A DNA stretch of 64,000 nucleotides from JAWOLE01 sp963815655 (GCA_963815655.1 CAWFHK010000001.1:4030001-4094000); one strand, 5' to 3'. Numbered from the stretch's first letter, positions 17,897 through 26,731 are shown. Made by a program: numbers and translations. The notes: generated by a model not told the origin, from the letters alone.

Positions 17897-18312
17897 GGAG
17901 GCGGATCGGGCTCGAGGCGGACCGGATCCTCCTCCTCGTCGCCCGGCACGCGGACGGCCCATTCCGGGCGGAGCCGCCGGGCGCCGCGGAGGAAGACGTG
18001 GCGCACCCGCGCCTGCGGGAGGTCGGTGTTCCAGTGGATGAGGACCCGGATGCAATGTCCGAGCGACCGCGGCACGGGGATCTCGCGGGCGCAGAGCAGG
18101 GCCACGTCTTTCCATTCCGGCAGGCCCCGCGCCGCCACGGTGGGGAACTGGGCATCCAGGTCGTCGGTGACCGTGAAGAGCGCGCTCGCGACGTCCTCCG
18201 GCCGCAGACCGTTGGCTTCCACGAGGAGCCGGAGCAGCTCCCGCGTCCGCTCGGCGATCTCCTTCGCGTCGTTGCGGGCGACGGTGGTCGCGCCTCTCAC
18301 GCCGCGGATCAT
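17893..18312 (-). CDS. aroH: Chorismate mutase, AroH type
   Basis: 139 residues, the trimeric pseudo-alpha/beta-barrel type of B. subtilis. Active-site residues align: Arg in MIRGVRGATT, Glu in CAREIPV, Arg in HCIRVLIHWNTD, and the conserved RHVFLRGARRLRPE. It rearranges chorismate to prephenate. First gene of an aroH-tyrA operon (4-nt overlap). Divergent from the sugar kinase gene; a possible -10 (GATAAT) lies about 43 nt upstream. The C-terminal 20 residues are an acidic/Pro-rich tail beyond the usual end. Confidence 0.93.
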   Translation of the reverse strand: MIRGVRGATTVARNDAKEIAERTRELLRLLVEANGLRPEDVASALFTVTDDLDAQFPTVAARGLPEWKDVALLCAREIPVPRSLGHCIRVLIHWNTDLPQARVRHVFLRGARRLRPEWAVRVPGDEEEDPVRLEPDPPP

Positions 18313-18399
18313 GGATATCGGCCCGTACGCGGCGATGGACTCATCGGAGTCCGGATTATCGCCCGGGAAGAGCCGGGAGAAATGATAGAGAAGGCATTC

Positions 18400-19320
18400 A
18401 TGAAGACGAGATACGTGCTCGGGATCGACGCCGGCGGCACCAAGACCCGCGCGATCCTGGCCGACGAGACGGGCCGGGTGATCGGCGGGGCTCGCGGCGG
18501 GGGAGCCAACCTGCGCACGCACGGGGAGCTGGAGGTCGAGAAGGTCCTTCACTCCGTCATCGATCAGGCGGAAGGGGAGGCCGGAGTCCGCGCGGATGCC
18601 CTCGCTCTCGGCATCGCGGGGGCGGACCGCGCCGAGGACCACGCCCTCCTGCGCGAGATCCTTCGCCGGATCGGCTTCAAGAGCCGCGTCGTCCTGGCCA
18701 ACGACGCGCGCATCGCGTTCGTGGCGGGCTCGGCCGGGGGCGTGGGGCTGGCGCTCATCTGCGGGACAGGCTCGATCGCGTGGGGGCGCAACTCTCGCGG
18801 CGAGGTCGCGCGGGCCGGCGGCTGGGGCTGGCACCTGGGGGACGAAGGCTCCGGCTTCTGGATCGGCGAGCACGCGATCCGCGACGTGATGCGCGGCGCG
18901 GACGGACGCGGTCCCGCGACGCTCCTCGAGAAGCCGCTCTTCGAGCATTTCGGGATCGAGCGGCCCGAGCAGATCGTCCGCGCGCTCTACGACCGGGACT
19001 ACCCGAGGCACCAGGTGGCGATGTTCGCCGTCCGCGTCGCGGAGGCGGCGAGCCGCGGCGACGCCGTCGCCCGCCGAATCCTCGCGGCGGCGTCGGAGGA
19101 GCTGACCCTGGCCGCGCGGAGCGTGATCCGACGGCTCGGCCTCGAGGCCGCGCCCTACGACGTCGTGTTCTCGGGAGGCACGTTCGCCGCCCTGCCGGCC
19201 CTGTGCGAATCGGTGCGGGGGAACCTCGCGACCGCCCATGCCCGCGTGACCCTGCTCGAAGAGGAGCCCGCCATGGGAGCCGTGAAGCTGGCCCTGGAGG
19301 AGCTGGAAGGGAAATTGTGA
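18400..19320 (+). CDS. N-acetylglucosamine/N-acetylmuramic acid kinase (BadF/BadG family)
   Basis: 306 residues of the ASKHA fold: phosphate-1 VLGIDAGGTKTRA, phosphate-2 ICGTGSIAWG, GDEGSGFWIG, and adenosine motif VVFSGGTFAALP. This family includes eukaryotic NAGK and clostridial MurK, which phosphorylates both GlcNAc and MurNAc. Given NamZ, NagZ and MurQ in the neighbourhood, a MurK-like role making MurNAc-6P and GlcNAc-6P is likely. The ATG at 18400 has GAGAAGG ahead of it; an ATG at 18382 would add six residues. The stop codon lies inside the left arm of an AATTGTGA-type hairpin. Confidence 0.88.
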   Translation: MKTRYVLGIDAGGTKTRAILADETGRVIGGARGGGANLRTHGELEVEKVLHSVIDQAEGEAGVRADALALGIAGADRAEDHALLREILRRIGFKSRVVLANDARIAFVAGSAGGVGLALICGTGSIAWGRNSRGEVARAGGWGWHLGDEGSGFWIGEHAIRDVMRGADGRGPATLLEKPLFEHFGIERPEQIVRALYDRDYPRHQVAMFAVRVAEAASRGDAVARRILAAASEELTLAARSVIRRLGLEAAPYDVVFSGGTFAALPALCESVRGNLATAHARVTLLEEEPAMGAVKLALEELEGKL

Positions 19321-19399
19321 ATGGTGAATTGTGAGTTGTGAGTGGGCAAGCCCTTGGGCCGTATTCACAATTCACAATTCACCATTCACAATTCTCAAT
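19313..19399. repeat. AATTGTGA-type short-repeat hairpin
   Basis: Left arm 19313-19346, right arm 19362-19399; about 32 bp pair with about three mismatches around a short GC-rich loop containing CCCTTGGG. The arms consist of tandem 7-8-mers (AATTGTG, AATGGTG). AT-rich in an otherwise GC-rich genome. The left arm includes the kinase stop codon. A related copy lies at 54329-54419. Confidence 0.9.
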
Positions 19400-19443
19400 G
19401 TTGGCGGCGGACGCGCTAGACTGGAAGCACAGGCAGGTGTCGA

Positions 19444-20205
19444 TTGAAGAGACTCATCGTCAACGCCGACGACTACGGCAGGACGCCAGGCGTCAACGAG
19501 GGGACGCTCGAAGCGTACGTCATGGGAATCGTCACGTCCGCGACGGTGATGGTCCTCGAGCCGGCGGCGGAGGAAGGGATCCACCTGGCTCTCGCGGCCG
19601 CTCCCGAACTGGCCCTCGGCCTCCATTTCGCCGTCACCGGCGGAGGCCCTCCCGCCAGCCCACCCGCCTCCGTTCGCCAGCTCGCGCCCGGGGGGCGCTT
19701 CGTCCGCTCCGTCGAGGAGCTTCCCGAGAGAATTCCGGCCGCGGAGATCCGCTGCGAGCTCGATGCGCAGATCGCCCTCTTCGAGAAGCTGGCGAAGAGA
19801 CCGCCGACGCACCTGGACTCCCATCACCACGCGGCGCTGCACGTTTCCGTGCAGCCGGTCTACGCGGCCGTGGCCCAGAAGCGCAAGCTGCCGGTCCGCG
19901 CCTCGAACGGGCGGGCGCGCGAGCAGTTGCACGAAGCGGGCCTTCGTCTTCCCGACCATTTCATCGAGTCCTTCCACGGATCGGGGGCGACGGCGGAGAA
20001 CCTGAAGTTCCTTCTCGCCCACCTGCGCGACGGCGTCAGCGAGCTGATGTGCCACCCGGGCCATCCCGACGAGGCCCTGATCTCCGGCAGCTCCTACGCG
20101 CACGAGAGAGAGCGGGAGGTCGCCGCGCTCTGCGATCCCGCGATCCGGGAGGCGCTGGCGGCGGAGCACATCAAGCTCATCACGTTCCGCGAGCTCTCGG
20201 CTTGA
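19444..20205 (+). CDS. ChbG/YdjC-type carbohydrate deacetylase
   Basis: 253 residues. YdjC signatures: LIVNADDYG with metal-binding Asp (residues about 9-10), THLDSHHHAALH with the metal histidines, and ELMCHPGHPDE. ChbG in E. coli removes one acetyl group from chitooligosaccharides. Here the gene is followed by nagB with a TTGA stop/start overlap, and no nagA is present in the window, so a role as the GlcNAc-6P (or GlcNAc) deacetylase feeding NagB is a reasonable inference. TTG start at 19444 with AGGCAGG ahead; a -10-like TAGACT lies 21 nt upstream. Confidence 0.88.
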   Translation: MKRLIVNADDYGRTPGVNEGTLEAYVMGIVTSATVMVLEPAAEEGIHLALAAAPELALGLHFAVTGGGPPASPPASVRQLAPGGRFVRSVEELPERIPAAEIRCELDAQIALFEKLAKRPPTHLDSHHHAALHVSVQPVYAAVAQKRKLPVRASNGRAREQLHEAGLRLPDHFIESFHGSGATAENLKFLLAHLRDGVSELMCHPGHPDEALISGSSYAHEREREVAALCDPAIREALAAEHIKLITFRELSA

Positions 20206-20954
20206 GGCTCGAGGTCCTCCCGGACCCGTGCGCCGCCGCGAGGCGCGCGGCGGAGGAAATCGCCGCCGTCCTGCTCCGGAAGGGGCGGCGGCGGCTCGTG
20301 CTCGCGTCCGGGAAGACGATGGTCGCCGTCTACGAGGAGCTCGCGCGGCTCCACCGGACGGGCCGCGCCCCCTTCCGCAGGGCCGAGACGTTCAACCTCG
20401 ACGAGCTTCTTGTCGCGCCCGAAGATCCCCGCAGCTTCCGGGCCTTCATGGAGCGGCATCTCTTCTCCCGGGTCGGCCTGCCGGCGGGGAACATCCACTT
20501 CCTGCGGGGCGACGCGGCGGATCCCGAGGCCGAGTGCCGGCGCTACGAGCGGGAGGTCGGCCGCGCGGGACCCGACATCGCCCTGGTCGGCATCGGCGCC
20601 AACGGGCACGTGGCCTATCTCGAGCCGGGCCGGAGTCTCGCCCCGGTGACCGCGCGCGTGCGCCTGTCCGCCGCGACGAGGCGGGATCTCGCCGCGCAGG
20701 GCCTGCGGCCGGCGCCCCGCGAAGCCCTCACGATGGGAATCGAGACGATTCTCTCCGCCCGCCGCATCGTCCTCGTGGCGACCGGCCCGCGCAAGGCCGC
20801 CGCGGTCGCTCTCGCCCTGGAAGGCCGAGTCACCCCCTCCTGCCCGGCGTCCTTCCTCACTCTTCACCCCTCCCTCGCGGTCATCCTGGACCGCGCCGCC
20901 GCGAGGCGCCTCAATTCCAGGCCGCGCCGCGCAACGGGGCGACACAGCGGCTGA
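20202..20954 (+). CDS. nagB: Glucosamine-6-phosphate deaminase family protein
   Basis: 250 residues. NagB motifs: TFNLDELL (active-site Asp equivalent to E. coli D72), GIGANGHVAYLEP (the ring-opening His; the Asp before it in E. coli is Asn, as in B. subtilis NagB) and ALTMGIETILSA. It converts GlcN-6P to Fru-6P and ammonia, the last step of amino-sugar catabolism. The TTG at 20202 overlaps the deacetylase stop (TTGA) and gives a normal N-terminus, so the two are translationally coupled. The last 20 residues are a basic tail of uncertain reality. Confidence 0.88.
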   Translation: MRLEVLPDPCAAARRAAEEIAAVLLRKGRRRLVLASGKTMVAVYEELARLHRTGRAPFRRAETFNLDELLVAPEDPRSFRAFMERHLFSRVGLPAGNIHFLRGDAADPEAECRRYEREVGRAGPDIALVGIGANGHVAYLEPGRSLAPVTARVRLSAATRRDLAAQGLRPAPREALTMGIETILSARRIVLVATGPRKAAAVALALEGRVTPSCPASFLTLHPSLAVILDRAAARRLNSRPRRATGRHSG

Positions 20955-21004
20955 CGGGAGCTCGTACTCTTCCCGCTGAAGGGAGGTGATGCGCCCTCGG
21001 ATGT

Positions 21005-21073
21005 CTAACCGAAAAGCAGGGTGACGCCGAGAGCGACCACGAGGAAGAGAATTCGGCGGACCAGAACTGTCAT
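21005..21073 (-). CDS. Possible 22-residue membrane peptide
   Basis: ATG at 21073 with GGAAGG 4-5 nt upstream encodes a single hydrophobic helix with two Arg near the N-terminus (VRRILFLVVALGVTLLF). It lies 37 nt downstream of the YVTN lipoprotein gene on the same strand. Hydrophobicity and RBS are suggestive, but a sequence this short could arise by chance. Confidence 0.3.
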   Translation of the reverse strand: MTVLVRRILFLVVALGVTLLFG

Positions 21074-21110
21074 GGCGCCTTCCGGCCTGTGCAAGGATCG
21101 TGCAAGAGGG

Positions 21111-22091
21111 TTACGGCGCGACGGCCACTCCCCAGGGGCCAGCGCCGGCCTTGACCGTGGCGATCACGCGGTTGAAGCGCGTGTCGATGACCGAGACGTC
21201 GTTGGAGACCCCGTTGGCCGTGTAGAGCTTGTGCCCGTCGGGCGTGCGGGCGATTCCCCAGGGCCGTCCGCCGACGGGAATCACCCCCGTCAGCAAGCCG
21301 GCGGCGGGGTCGATGACCGCCACCCGGTTGCCGTGGCTCATGGCGACATAGACGCGGCCCCTCTCTTGGAGAACCGCGATTCCGACGGGCTTGCCGTGAT
21401 CGCGCAGGTCCACCCGTCGCAGCACGCTCCGGCGCGCGGTGTCCACGACCGAGAACGTGCCGCCGAGCTCCGCCGTGACATAGGCGAACGTCCCCTCGGG
21501 CGAGAAGATCGCGACGCGCGGGCGCGAGTCCACCGGGAACTCGGCCACGACGGCGCGCGCCGCCGCGTCGATGACGGAGATCTTGCTGTCCACTTCCGAC
21601 GTCACGTAGATCCACTTGCCGTCGGGGCTCGCGCCGACGCCTTCGGGCTCGACGCCGACGTGGAGCGTCGCCGTGAGTTTTCCGCTCTCGAGGTCCAGGG
21701 CCGACGCCTCCGCGGTGTCCTCGTTGGAGATCCAGATCGTCCTCCCGTCGGGAACGACGGCGATGCGCTCGGGGTCGGGGCCCGACGGCAGGCGGGAGAG
21801 GACCGTCTTCTTGGCGGTGTCGAGAACCACGATGGCGTTCCTGCCGGGATCGGACCGGCTGCTGACGGCGACGTAGACGCGGCTTCCGTCCGGGCTCGGC
21901 TCGATCCCGCGCGGCCTCTCGCCGACGGGGATCGTCGCGACGACGCGGTCCTTGCCCGTGTCGATGACGGTGACGGTCCCCCCCTTCTCGTTGGAGACGA
22001 ACGCGAGCGGGGCGCGCCCCCGACATCCCGCCGCCGCCAGGCCGGCGAGAGCGAGCAGGACGAGCGGCCCTTTCGGCGAGTCCTTCTTCAA
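21111..22091 (-). CDS. YVTN-type beta-propeller lipoprotein
   Basis: 326 residues. Lipobox LAAAGC near residue 20 predicts a lipoprotein. The rest is seven or so 40-residue YVTN/NHL-like propeller blades (VTVIDTGKDRVVATIPVG, ASPDGKWIYVTSEVDSKISVID, TPDGHKLYTANGVSNDVSVID). Such propellers bind proteins or cofactors at the cell surface; the ligand is unknown. TTG start at 22091: a -10-like TACACT ends 9 nt before it and AGGAGG lies 2 nt before it. Divergent from a TonB receptor gene with only 69 bp between starts, so shared control is plausible. Confidence 0.85.
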   Translation of the reverse strand: MKKDSPKGPLVLLALAGLAAAGCRGRAPLAFVSNEKGGTVTVIDTGKDRVVATIPVGERPRGIEPSPDGSRVYVAVSSRSDPGRNAIVVLDTAKKTVLSRLPSGPDPERIAVVPDGRTIWISNEDTAEASALDLESGKLTATLHVGVEPEGVGASPDGKWIYVTSEVDSKISVIDAAARAVVAEFPVDSRPRVAIFSPEGTFAYVTAELGGTFSVVDTARRSVLRRVDLRDHGKPVGIAVLQERGRVYVAMSHGNRVAVIDPAAGLLTGVIPVGGRPWGIARTPDGHKLYTANGVSNDVSVIDTRFNRVIATVKAGAGPWGVAVAP

Positions 22092-22160
22092 GGCCTCCTG
22101 AGTGTACCCGCGCGGCGGCCGATCCGCGCGAACGGCGATAATCCGCCGCGACAGGACGAA

Positions 22161-24422
22161 TTGAAGACAGCGCTGGCGTGCCTCGCTCTCCTCCTGGCGG
22201 CCGCCGCCGGCCGCGGGGAGGGCGCGCGGCTGCGCGGCGTGGTGCGGGACTCCTCCCGAGCGGCGGTCGCCGGCGCGCGCGTCGTCCTCGCGGCGCCGGG
22301 AGAGGTCGAAGCCGCGGCGACGGATTCCGCCGGGCGATTCGAGATCCCCATCCTCCGGGCGGGCGAGTACGCCCTGACGGTGGAAGCCGGCGGCTTCGCG
22401 CGATTCGAGCGGAGGATCGCCGCGCGCGGCGAGGACATCTTTCTGGAAGTCCCGCTCTCCCAGGCGGTCTTTTCCGAGGCGGTGACCGTCACCGCCGCCC
22501 GCGCCCCGGCGCGCGTCCGCGACACGCCCGCGAGCGTCGTCGGCTTCTCCTCGGAGGACCTCGCGGCCGCGGCCGCGTCTCCCATCGACGAGGTCCTGCG
22601 GCAGGCGCCCGGCTTCACCCTCTTCCGCCGATCGGGCAGCCGCACCGCCAACCCCACGTCGCAAGGGGTTTCCCTGCGAGGGATCGGCGGCAGCGGGGCC
22701 TCCCGGGCCGCGGTCTACGACGACGGCATCCCGCTGAACGATCCCTTCGGGGGATGGATCGCGTGGGGGCGCGTGCCGCGGGCGGCCCTCGACCGGATCG
22801 AGGTCGTCAACGGCGGCGCCTCGGCTCTCTACGGCGGCGCGGCGCTCTCGGGCGCGATCGCGCTCCTGCGCCGCGAGGCCGCCGGCAATTCCGTGGCTCT
22901 CGACACCTCGTACGGCTCGCAGGGGACCCCGGAGGCCTCCGCGTCTCTCTCCGGCCGGGAAGGTGCCTGGGCCGCGCGGATCGCGGCCGAGTCCTTCCAC
23001 ACGGACGGCTACGTCGCCGTTCCCGAGAGCCAGCGCGGGCCCGTGGACACGCCGTTCAATTCCCGGCACGACACGGCCGACGTGACTCTCGAGAGGGGAG
23101 AGGCGGGGAAGGGGAGGGCGTTCCTGCGCGGCTCGTACTTCACCGAGTCGCGCGAGAACGGGACGCCGCTCCAGAAGAACGACACCGATATCCGCCAGCT
23201 CGCGGCCGGCGTGGACTGGCCGTTGCCGGCGGGGGCCGTGTCGCTGCGCGCGTTCGACATGCGCGAGAAATACCATCAGACCTTCTCGTCCATCGCGGCC
23301 GACCGCCGCACGGAGACGCTCGCGCGCGCGCAGGCCGTCCCCTCGGGCGCCCGGGGAGTTTCGGCGCAGTGGACCGGCGCGGGGTCCCCGCACCGCCTGG
23401 TGGCGGGGCTCGACGCGCGCGAGGTCAACGGCTCGAGCGACGAGACGATCTTCGCCGGCGGAGGCTCCTCCTTCGCGCGGTCGCGCGGAACGCAGCGGAC
23501 GGGGGCGCTCTTCGCGGAAGAGATCTGGACGCCCGGCCCGCGCTGGAGCGTCACGGCGGGCGCGCGCTTCGACGCCTGGAAGAACCTGGACGCCGAGCGC
23601 GACACGGGCCCGTCCGCCTCCGCCTTGACGATCAATCGCCTGACCGACCGATCGGAGAACGCCTTCTCGCCGCGCCTCGCGCTCCTCTATCGCGCCGGAG
23701 GCGGCCTCGCGCTGACCGCTTCCGCGTACCGCTCCTTCCGCGCGCCGACATTGAACGAGCTCTATCGCTCCTTCCGCCTCGGCAACACGCTGACGCTTTC
23801 CAACGAAAACCTCGCGGCGGAGCGCCTCTCCGGCGGCGAGGCGGGGGCGATCCTGACGTCTTCCGGCGGCGGGTTCGCGGCACGCGCTTCGCTCTTCTGG
23901 ATGGAGGTCTCCGACACGATCGCAAACGTCACCCTGACGACGACCCCCGCGCTCATCACGCGCCAGCGCCAGAACCTCGGACGGACGCGCTCGCGCGGCG
24001 TCGAGGCCGAGGCGGAGGCGCGCCTCTCCGACACCGTCTCGCTCGCTCTCGGCTATCTCTACGCCGACTCGACCGTCCGCAGCTTCCCGGCCAACCGGGC
24101 CCTCGAAGGCCTGCGCGTGCCGCAGGTGCCGCGGCACCAGGGATCCCTCCAGGTCCGCCTCCGTCCCCTTCCGGCGCTTCTCGTCTCGCTCTCCGCGCGC
24201 GCCGCCACGAACCAGTTCGACGACGACCAGAACCTCCTGGCTCTCGACGGCTTCGTCGTCTTCGACGCACTCGCGAGCGTGGCCGTCACGCCGGCGCTCG
24301 ACGTCTTCCTGGCCGGCGAGAACCTCCTGGACCGCCGCTACGACATCGCCCGCACGCCCGTGACGAACACCGGCCCTCCCCGTTTCGTCCGCGGCGGCCT
24401 GCGCCTGCGCCTGGGCACGTAG
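22161..24422 (+). CDS. TonB-dependent receptor with carboxypeptidase-like domain
   Basis: 753 residues. Signal peptide about 1-20 (ALACLALLLAAAAGRGEG); carboxypeptidase-regulatory domain about 22-90 (LRGVVRDSSRAAVAGARVVL); plug about 100-225 (DTPASVVGFSSEDL, GVSLRGIGGSGASRAAVYDD, VVNGGASALYGGAALSGAI); barrel to the end (FLAGENLLDRRYDIARTP, final RLRLGT). Closer to the BtuB/siderophore receptor layout than the Oar-like protein at 1.3-4.3 kb. Transports an unknown ligand through the outer membrane. TTG start at 22161, AGGA ahead, -10-like GATAAT 18 nt upstream. The divergent YVTN lipoprotein may be a partner. Confidence 0.9.
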   Translation: MKTALACLALLLAAAAGRGEGARLRGVVRDSSRAAVAGARVVLAAPGEVEAAATDSAGRFEIPILRAGEYALTVEAGGFARFERRIAARGEDIFLEVPLSQAVFSEAVTVTAARAPARVRDTPASVVGFSSEDLAAAAASPIDEVLRQAPGFTLFRRSGSRTANPTSQGVSLRGIGGSGASRAAVYDDGIPLNDPFGGWIAWGRVPRAALDRIEVVNGGASALYGGAALSGAIALLRREAAGNSVALDTSYGSQGTPEASASLSGREGAWAARIAAESFHTDGYVAVPESQRGPVDTPFNSRHDTADVTLERGEAGKGRAFLRGSYFTESRENGTPLQKNDTDIRQLAAGVDWPLPAGAVSLRAFDMREKYHQTFSSIAADRRTETLARAQAVPSGARGVSAQWTGAGSPHRLVAGLDAREVNGSSDETIFAGGGSSFARSRGTQRTGALFAEEIWTPGPRWSVTAGARFDAWKNLDAERDTGPSASALTINRLTDRSENAFSPRLALLYRAGGGLALTASAYRSFRAPTLNELYRSFRLGNTLTLSNENLAAERLSGGEAGAILTSSGGGFAARASLFWMEVSDTIANVTLTTTPALITRQRQNLGRTRSRGVEAEAEARLSDTVSLALGYLYADSTVRSFPANRALEGLRVPQVPRHQGSLQVRLRPLPALLVSLSARAATNQFDDDQNLLALDGFVVFDALASVAVTPALDVFLAGENLLDRRYDIARTPVTNTGPPRFVRGGLRLRLGT

Positions 24423-24690
24423 CATTCCCCTCTGGAGGCGAGGACCGAGGCCCGCCGGTCGGGCGTCCGGGAACCAGCAGCGGCCCTGTCCGAGGGCACA
24501 CACCGCGGACCTGGGTCAGCGAAGCTGCCTCTGTGCCCTCGGACCGGAGCGGCGGCCAGGAGGTCCTCGGCGCGGCCCGGCCGCCGCGTGCCGCAGAGGG
24601 CAATGACGGCGACTCCGGGCGGATTGCCGGCGAGGAATCGGCGAACGAAGACCCCGAGATGGGACAGGGTCCTGAGAACTGACAGCTAAA
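24423..24690. other. Structured intergenic region between convergent genes, no gene recognised
   Basis: 268 bp between the receptor stop and the murQ stop. Contains a perfect 13-bp inverted repeat, GTCCGAGGGCACA (24489-24501) and its complement (24531-24543), with a 29-nt loop, flanked by further GC-rich complementary segments. An AT-rich palindrome GCTAAATTAGC overlaps the murQ stop. No known RNA family was matched by eye; it may be an unidentified ncRNA or a bidirectional transcription barrier. Confidence 0.4.
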
Positions 24691-25611
24691 TTAGCCACGC
24701 TTGTGTTTGGCCGCCAAAGCCATTCGCAGGTCCCCCCGGGCTTCCTCGAGGCGCCGGCGGGCCGCCGCGGCCGGCAGGCCCGCGCGGCCCATCACGATCG
24801 CCGTCTTCACTTCGCCGCCGGCTCGCGCGAGGAGCGCGCGCGCTTTTCGAGGAGACGAGGCGGTCGCGGCGGCGACGATCCGGAGGGCGCGGTCCTTCAG
24901 CTTCGCCGATCCCGCGCGCAGGTCCACCATCCACGGCCCGAAGACCTTTCCCGAGGAGGCGAAGGCCGCGGTCGTGATCTGGTTCAGGGCGAGCTTTGTC
25001 GCCGTCCCGGCCTTGAGTCTCGTCGAGCCCGCCACGACTTCCGGCCCCGTGTCGAGCCGCACGAGGATCTCCGCGACCTCTTCGATGCCGGGCGAGCGGC
25101 TCGCCGTGACGAGGACGGTGCGAACACCGCGCTCCCTCGCCCGGTCGAGCGCTCCCCGCACGAACCTCGTCACCGAGCTCGCGGAAACGCCGATGACGAG
25201 GTCCCCGCGCCGCGCGCGGCTCGCGCTCCGGACGCCGTCCTCGTAGTCGTCTTCCGCTCCCTCGCGCGCGTGGAAGACCGCGCCGCGGCCGCCGGCGATG
25301 ACGGCCTCCACGCGCTTCGGATCGGTCCCGAACGTCGGCGGCAGCTCCGCCGCCTCGATGATCGCGAGCCGCCCGCTCGTCCCCGCGCCGAAAAGAAAGC
25401 AGCGGCCCCCCTCTCCGAACGCCGCCGCGAACGCCTCCGCCGCGAGAACGATCCCGCGCCGCGCCCCGCGCAGGGCCGCAAGGACCCGCCGGTCCTCCGC
25501 CTGCATGAGCGCGACGACGCGCGCGATCCCCAGCCGGTCGAGACGCGCCGATTTCGGGTTCGCCGACTCGGTTGCGAGCCTGTGCCAGCGTGACCCGCGC
25601 GGGGAGACCAT
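24691..25611 (-). CDS. murQ: N-acetylmuramic acid 6-phosphate etherase
   Basis: 306 residues, SIS domain. MurQ signature: TESANPKSARLDRL at the N-terminus, FGAGTSGRLAIIEAAELPPTF (sugar-phosphate loop and the first catalytic Glu, about E89), REGAEDDYEDG (second Glu) and GSTRLKAGTATKLALN. It cleaves the lactyl ether of MurNAc-6P to GlcNAc-6P and lactate, joining the NamZ/kinase branch to the deacetylase-NagB branch. ATG at 25611 lies 6 nt after a -10-like TAGACT with no RBS, the same hexamer found before nagZ and the ChbG-type gene. Confidence 0.94.
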   Translation of the reverse strand: MVSPRGSRWHRLATESANPKSARLDRLGIARVVALMQAEDRRVLAALRGARRGIVLAAEAFAAAFGEGGRCFLFGAGTSGRLAIIEAAELPPTFGTDPKRVEAVIAGGRGAVFHAREGAEDDYEDGVRSASRARRGDLVIGVSASSVTRFVRGALDRARERGVRTVLVTASRSPGIEEVAEILVRLDTGPEVVAGSTRLKAGTATKLALNQITTAAFASSGKVFGPWMVDLRAGSAKLKDRALRIVAAATASSPRKARALLARAGGEVKTAIVMGRAGLPAAAARRRLEEARGDLRMALAAKHKRG

Positions 25612-25667
25612 GCCGCCAGTCTATTCGGAGTGGTTCATCGCGGCCAGGCCCTCGCCCCCGGGCCGAC

Positions 25668-26693
25668 TCAGTTGGTGTACAGGCGGTGGAAGAGGGGCGT
25701 TCCGGCGCGGCCGACGAGCTCGATCTCGATCTCGTGCGGGCCGTGCCGGACCGTCGGATCGCGGAAGACGATCTCGTAGTACCCCTCGAGGGAGCGCTCG
25801 GTTCTCCGCCGCGCGAGGTCCGGGAAGTCGTACGTCTCGTTGTAGACGCCGCCCGTGTCGGCCGCGATGTCCTTCAGGCTCTGCGGGAGGACGGCCTTCG
25901 CCGTGACGCGGCGCCCGTCGCTGATGTCGAGGACGGAGACGGAGGTCTCGGCCTTCCCGATCGCTTCGAGGATCGCGGGGTATTCGTCGCGCCACGTCTC
26001 CTTCGTCGTCGCCGCCGTCCATCCGAAGAAGAGCATCGTCTTGGGGCCGCGCAGCTCCGCGAGCGCGGTCCCGATGCAGAGGAGGGCCTTCTCGATCGAG
26101 TCGGTCCGCCCGCAGTCCGCCAGCGCGGCGGAAAGCGTCGGGCCGCCCGATTCCCCGGCCCGCCCCTTCCAGGCCGCGCTCCGGATGTTGCGGATCGCCT
26201 CCACGACGGCGCCGTGGTCCGTCGTGAAGTCCTGGAGCAAACGCAGGGTCGAGCCGTAGCCGAGCACGGCGATCCGCTCATCGGGGGCGAGGGTGTCCAG
26301 GAAACGCTTCGCCTGCCGCATCATCCGCACGAAGCCGACGTCCTTCTGCCCGGCGATCTCCCACTGGAACAGGAGGACCGTGAGGTGGGGCGGCAAGGGC
26401 AGGGCCGGCTCCGCCGCTGATGCCGCGAGGGTTCCGGCGGGGACTGTTCCTTCTTCCGGCGGCCGTCCCGCAGCAATCCACTCCACCGTCTCGATCGGCG
26501 TCCCCAGGCCGTCCACGCGGAGACGGAAATCGCCGGCCTTGAGCCCGGGGACCGGATTTCCAAGGCGGTCGAGGACGCGTCCGGTCACGACGACGCGGTT
26601 GACCGTGATCCGCTCCTGGACCGCGCTCTTCTCCTGCGCGCCGGCCTTCTCCTGCGCCAGCAGGAGCCCGAGAGCGAACGCGAGAACCCTCAC
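25668..26693 (-). CDS. Secreted VWFA-related (acidobacterial) protein
   Basis: 341 residues. Signal peptide 1-20; an N-terminal segment RITVNRVVVTGRVLDRLGNP; then a von Willebrand A-like domain. The usual MIDAS DxSxS is absent: the first strand reads LTVLLFQWEIAGQK, so metal-dependent ligand binding is doubtful. Motifs shared with paralogues at 26.7, 61.5 kb: RFLDTLAPDERIAVLGY, LQDFTTDH, TMLFFGW. GTG start with GGGAGGTGAG ahead. Last gene of a four-gene operon. Function unknown; typical of Acidobacteriota. Confidence 0.8.
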   Translation of the reverse strand: MRVLAFALGLLLAQEKAGAQEKSAVQERITVNRVVVTGRVLDRLGNPVPGLKAGDFRLRVDGLGTPIETVEWIAAGRPPEEGTVPAGTLAASAAEPALPLPPHLTVLLFQWEIAGQKDVGFVRMMRQAKRFLDTLAPDERIAVLGYGSTLRLLQDFTTDHGAVVEAIRNIRSAAWKGRAGESGGPTLSAALADCGRTDSIEKALLCIGTALAELRGPKTMLFFGWTAATTKETWRDEYPAILEAIGKAETSVSVLDISDGRRVTAKAVLPQSLKDIAADTGGVYNETYDFPDLARRRTERSLEGYYEIVFRDPTVRHGPHEIEIELVGRAGTPLFHRLYTN

Positions 26694-26731
26694 CGACTCA
26701 CCTCCCGGTCATGCAATCGTGCCGCGAGCCG

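Noticed and set aside
24455..24490. SRP RNA-like segment (CCGGGAACCAGCAGCGG)
   Set aside because: The GGAA tetraloop stem does not pair correctly and the symmetric-loop bases are missing.
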